The notes under the pieces are model-generated. The model saw only the letters and a list, made by a program, of their open reading frames with translations. It was not told where the DNA came from and ran no database searches. From positions 211,147 to 224,161 of the forward strand of contig MU646634.1 of the NCBI GenBank assembly GCA_026770585.1: DNA of 13,015 bases. The letters run 5' to 3'. Below, one piece after another: positions 12,625 through 13,015 of this stretch. Position numbers and translations under genes: made by a program. Positions within the stretch are counted from its first letter, which is position 1, and every line of letters begins with the position of its first letter. Origin of the DNA: Baffinella frigidus. Taxonomy: Eukaryota > Cryptophyceae > Cryptomonadales > Baffinellaceae.

Positions 12625-13015
12625 GTGTTCAGGGTTTAGAATTCCCGGTTCAGGGTTCAGGGCTCAGGGTTTATGGTTCAGGGTTCAGGGTTCAGGGGTT
12701 AGGGGATGTCTGGAAGTTGAGGTTGACGGTTGAGGGTCCAGGTTTCAGAGTTTAGGGTTTAGGGTTTAGGGTTTAGGGTTGAGGGTTGAGGGTTGAGGGT
12801 TTAGGGTTTAGGGTTTAGGGTTTAGGGGTTAGGGTTTAGGGTTCAGGGGTTAGGGGATGTCTGGAAGTTGAGGTCGACGGTTGAGGGTCCAGGTTTCAGG
12901 GTTTAGGGTTAAGAAACCTCGACGTGAAACCTGTCGGTGTGTCCAGGGTTTGGGGCTTAGGGTTTAGGGTTTAGGGTTCAGTGTTCAGTGTTCAGTGTCC
13001 AGGGTTCAGGGTTTA
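12625..13015. repeat. TTCAGGG/TTTAGGG array with a 152-bp duplication
   Basis: It includes pure TTTAGGG runs and a GATGTCTGGAAGTTGAGGT motif at 12706 repeated at 12858. The array runs to the right edge. Confidence 0.85.
12918..12941 (-). pseudogene. Decayed copy of the third gene's microexon
   Basis: On the - strand it reads CACACCGACAGGTTTCACGT then CGAG, followed by the donor GTTTCT. It is aligned base for base with 12592-12615 (TDRFHVE against TDGFDVQ). The dinucleotide before it is GA rather than AG, so the acceptor is lost. Confidence 0.35.

Noticed and set aside
12185-12639. Overlapping open frames rich in GVWGLGFGVSD and LVFGVWCL
   Set aside because: Repeat translation; real codons in this stretch are on the other strand at 12348-12397 and 12592-12615.
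1-13015. tRNA, rRNA or an autonomous transposase gene
   Set aside because: No cloverleaf, rRNA-like block or DDE/reverse-transcriptase motif was seen on either strand.

Overview
The window is eukaryotic nuclear DNA. Most of it is degenerate telomere-like repeat of the plant/green-algal TTTAGGG type, in many local variants (TTTGGGG, TTTCGGG, TTCAGGG, CCCTACA, CCCTGAA). Between the repeats lie foldback elements and short GC-rich islands with clean codons flanked by GT..AG splice signals. No long ORF is a gene; the long open frames are repeat translations (GVWGLGF and similar). A unicellular alga with a large, repeat-rich genome fits best (a prasinophyte-like green alga is possible), but the species is not determinable from this sequence.

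Reading the islands as exons gives genes that no single reading frame shows. On the + strand, five exons (4395-4580, 6488-6554, 8075-8143, 8563-8612, 10202-10276) join in phase. They encode a complete 148-residue VTC1-like protein, a three-helix DUF202 protein and small subunit of the membrane polyphosphate polymerase (VTC) complex. On the - strand, diverging from it, four exons (3237-3305, 2068-2142, 1098-1184, 107-159) join in phase into the N-terminal part of an SPX domain, the inositol-pyrophosphate/phosphate sensor. That gene runs off the left edge. The two start codons are 1,089 bp apart across a non-repetitive GC-rich region, so this looks like a divergent phosphate/polyphosphate gene pair sharing a promoter. 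On the right, microexon-like islands on the - strand (12592-12615, 12348-12397, possibly 12159-12204) suggest a third, unrecognised gene converging on the VTC1-like gene.

Layout: 1-2460 holds SPX-gene introns filled with repeats that are G-rich on the + strand. 2500-3236 is the rest of SPX intron 1, with hairpins. 3306-4394 is the intergenic promoter region. 4395-10276 is the VTC1-like gene; its first intron carries foldback elements and its later introns carry repeats that are C-rich on the + strand. 10277-12158 is a cluster of two foldback MITE families (called A and B here) with copies of the last VTC1 exon, including a 597-bp tandem duplication. 12208-13015 is again G-rich on the + strand and belongs to the third gene.

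Two patterns stand out. First, in all three genes the telomere-like repeat is C-rich on the transcribed sense strand, and it flips orientation where the genes flip. Second, many exons have extra partial or degraded copies in the neighbouring introns, and most of these have lost a splice dinucleotide, gained a stop or been truncated, so only one copy can be spliced in frame.
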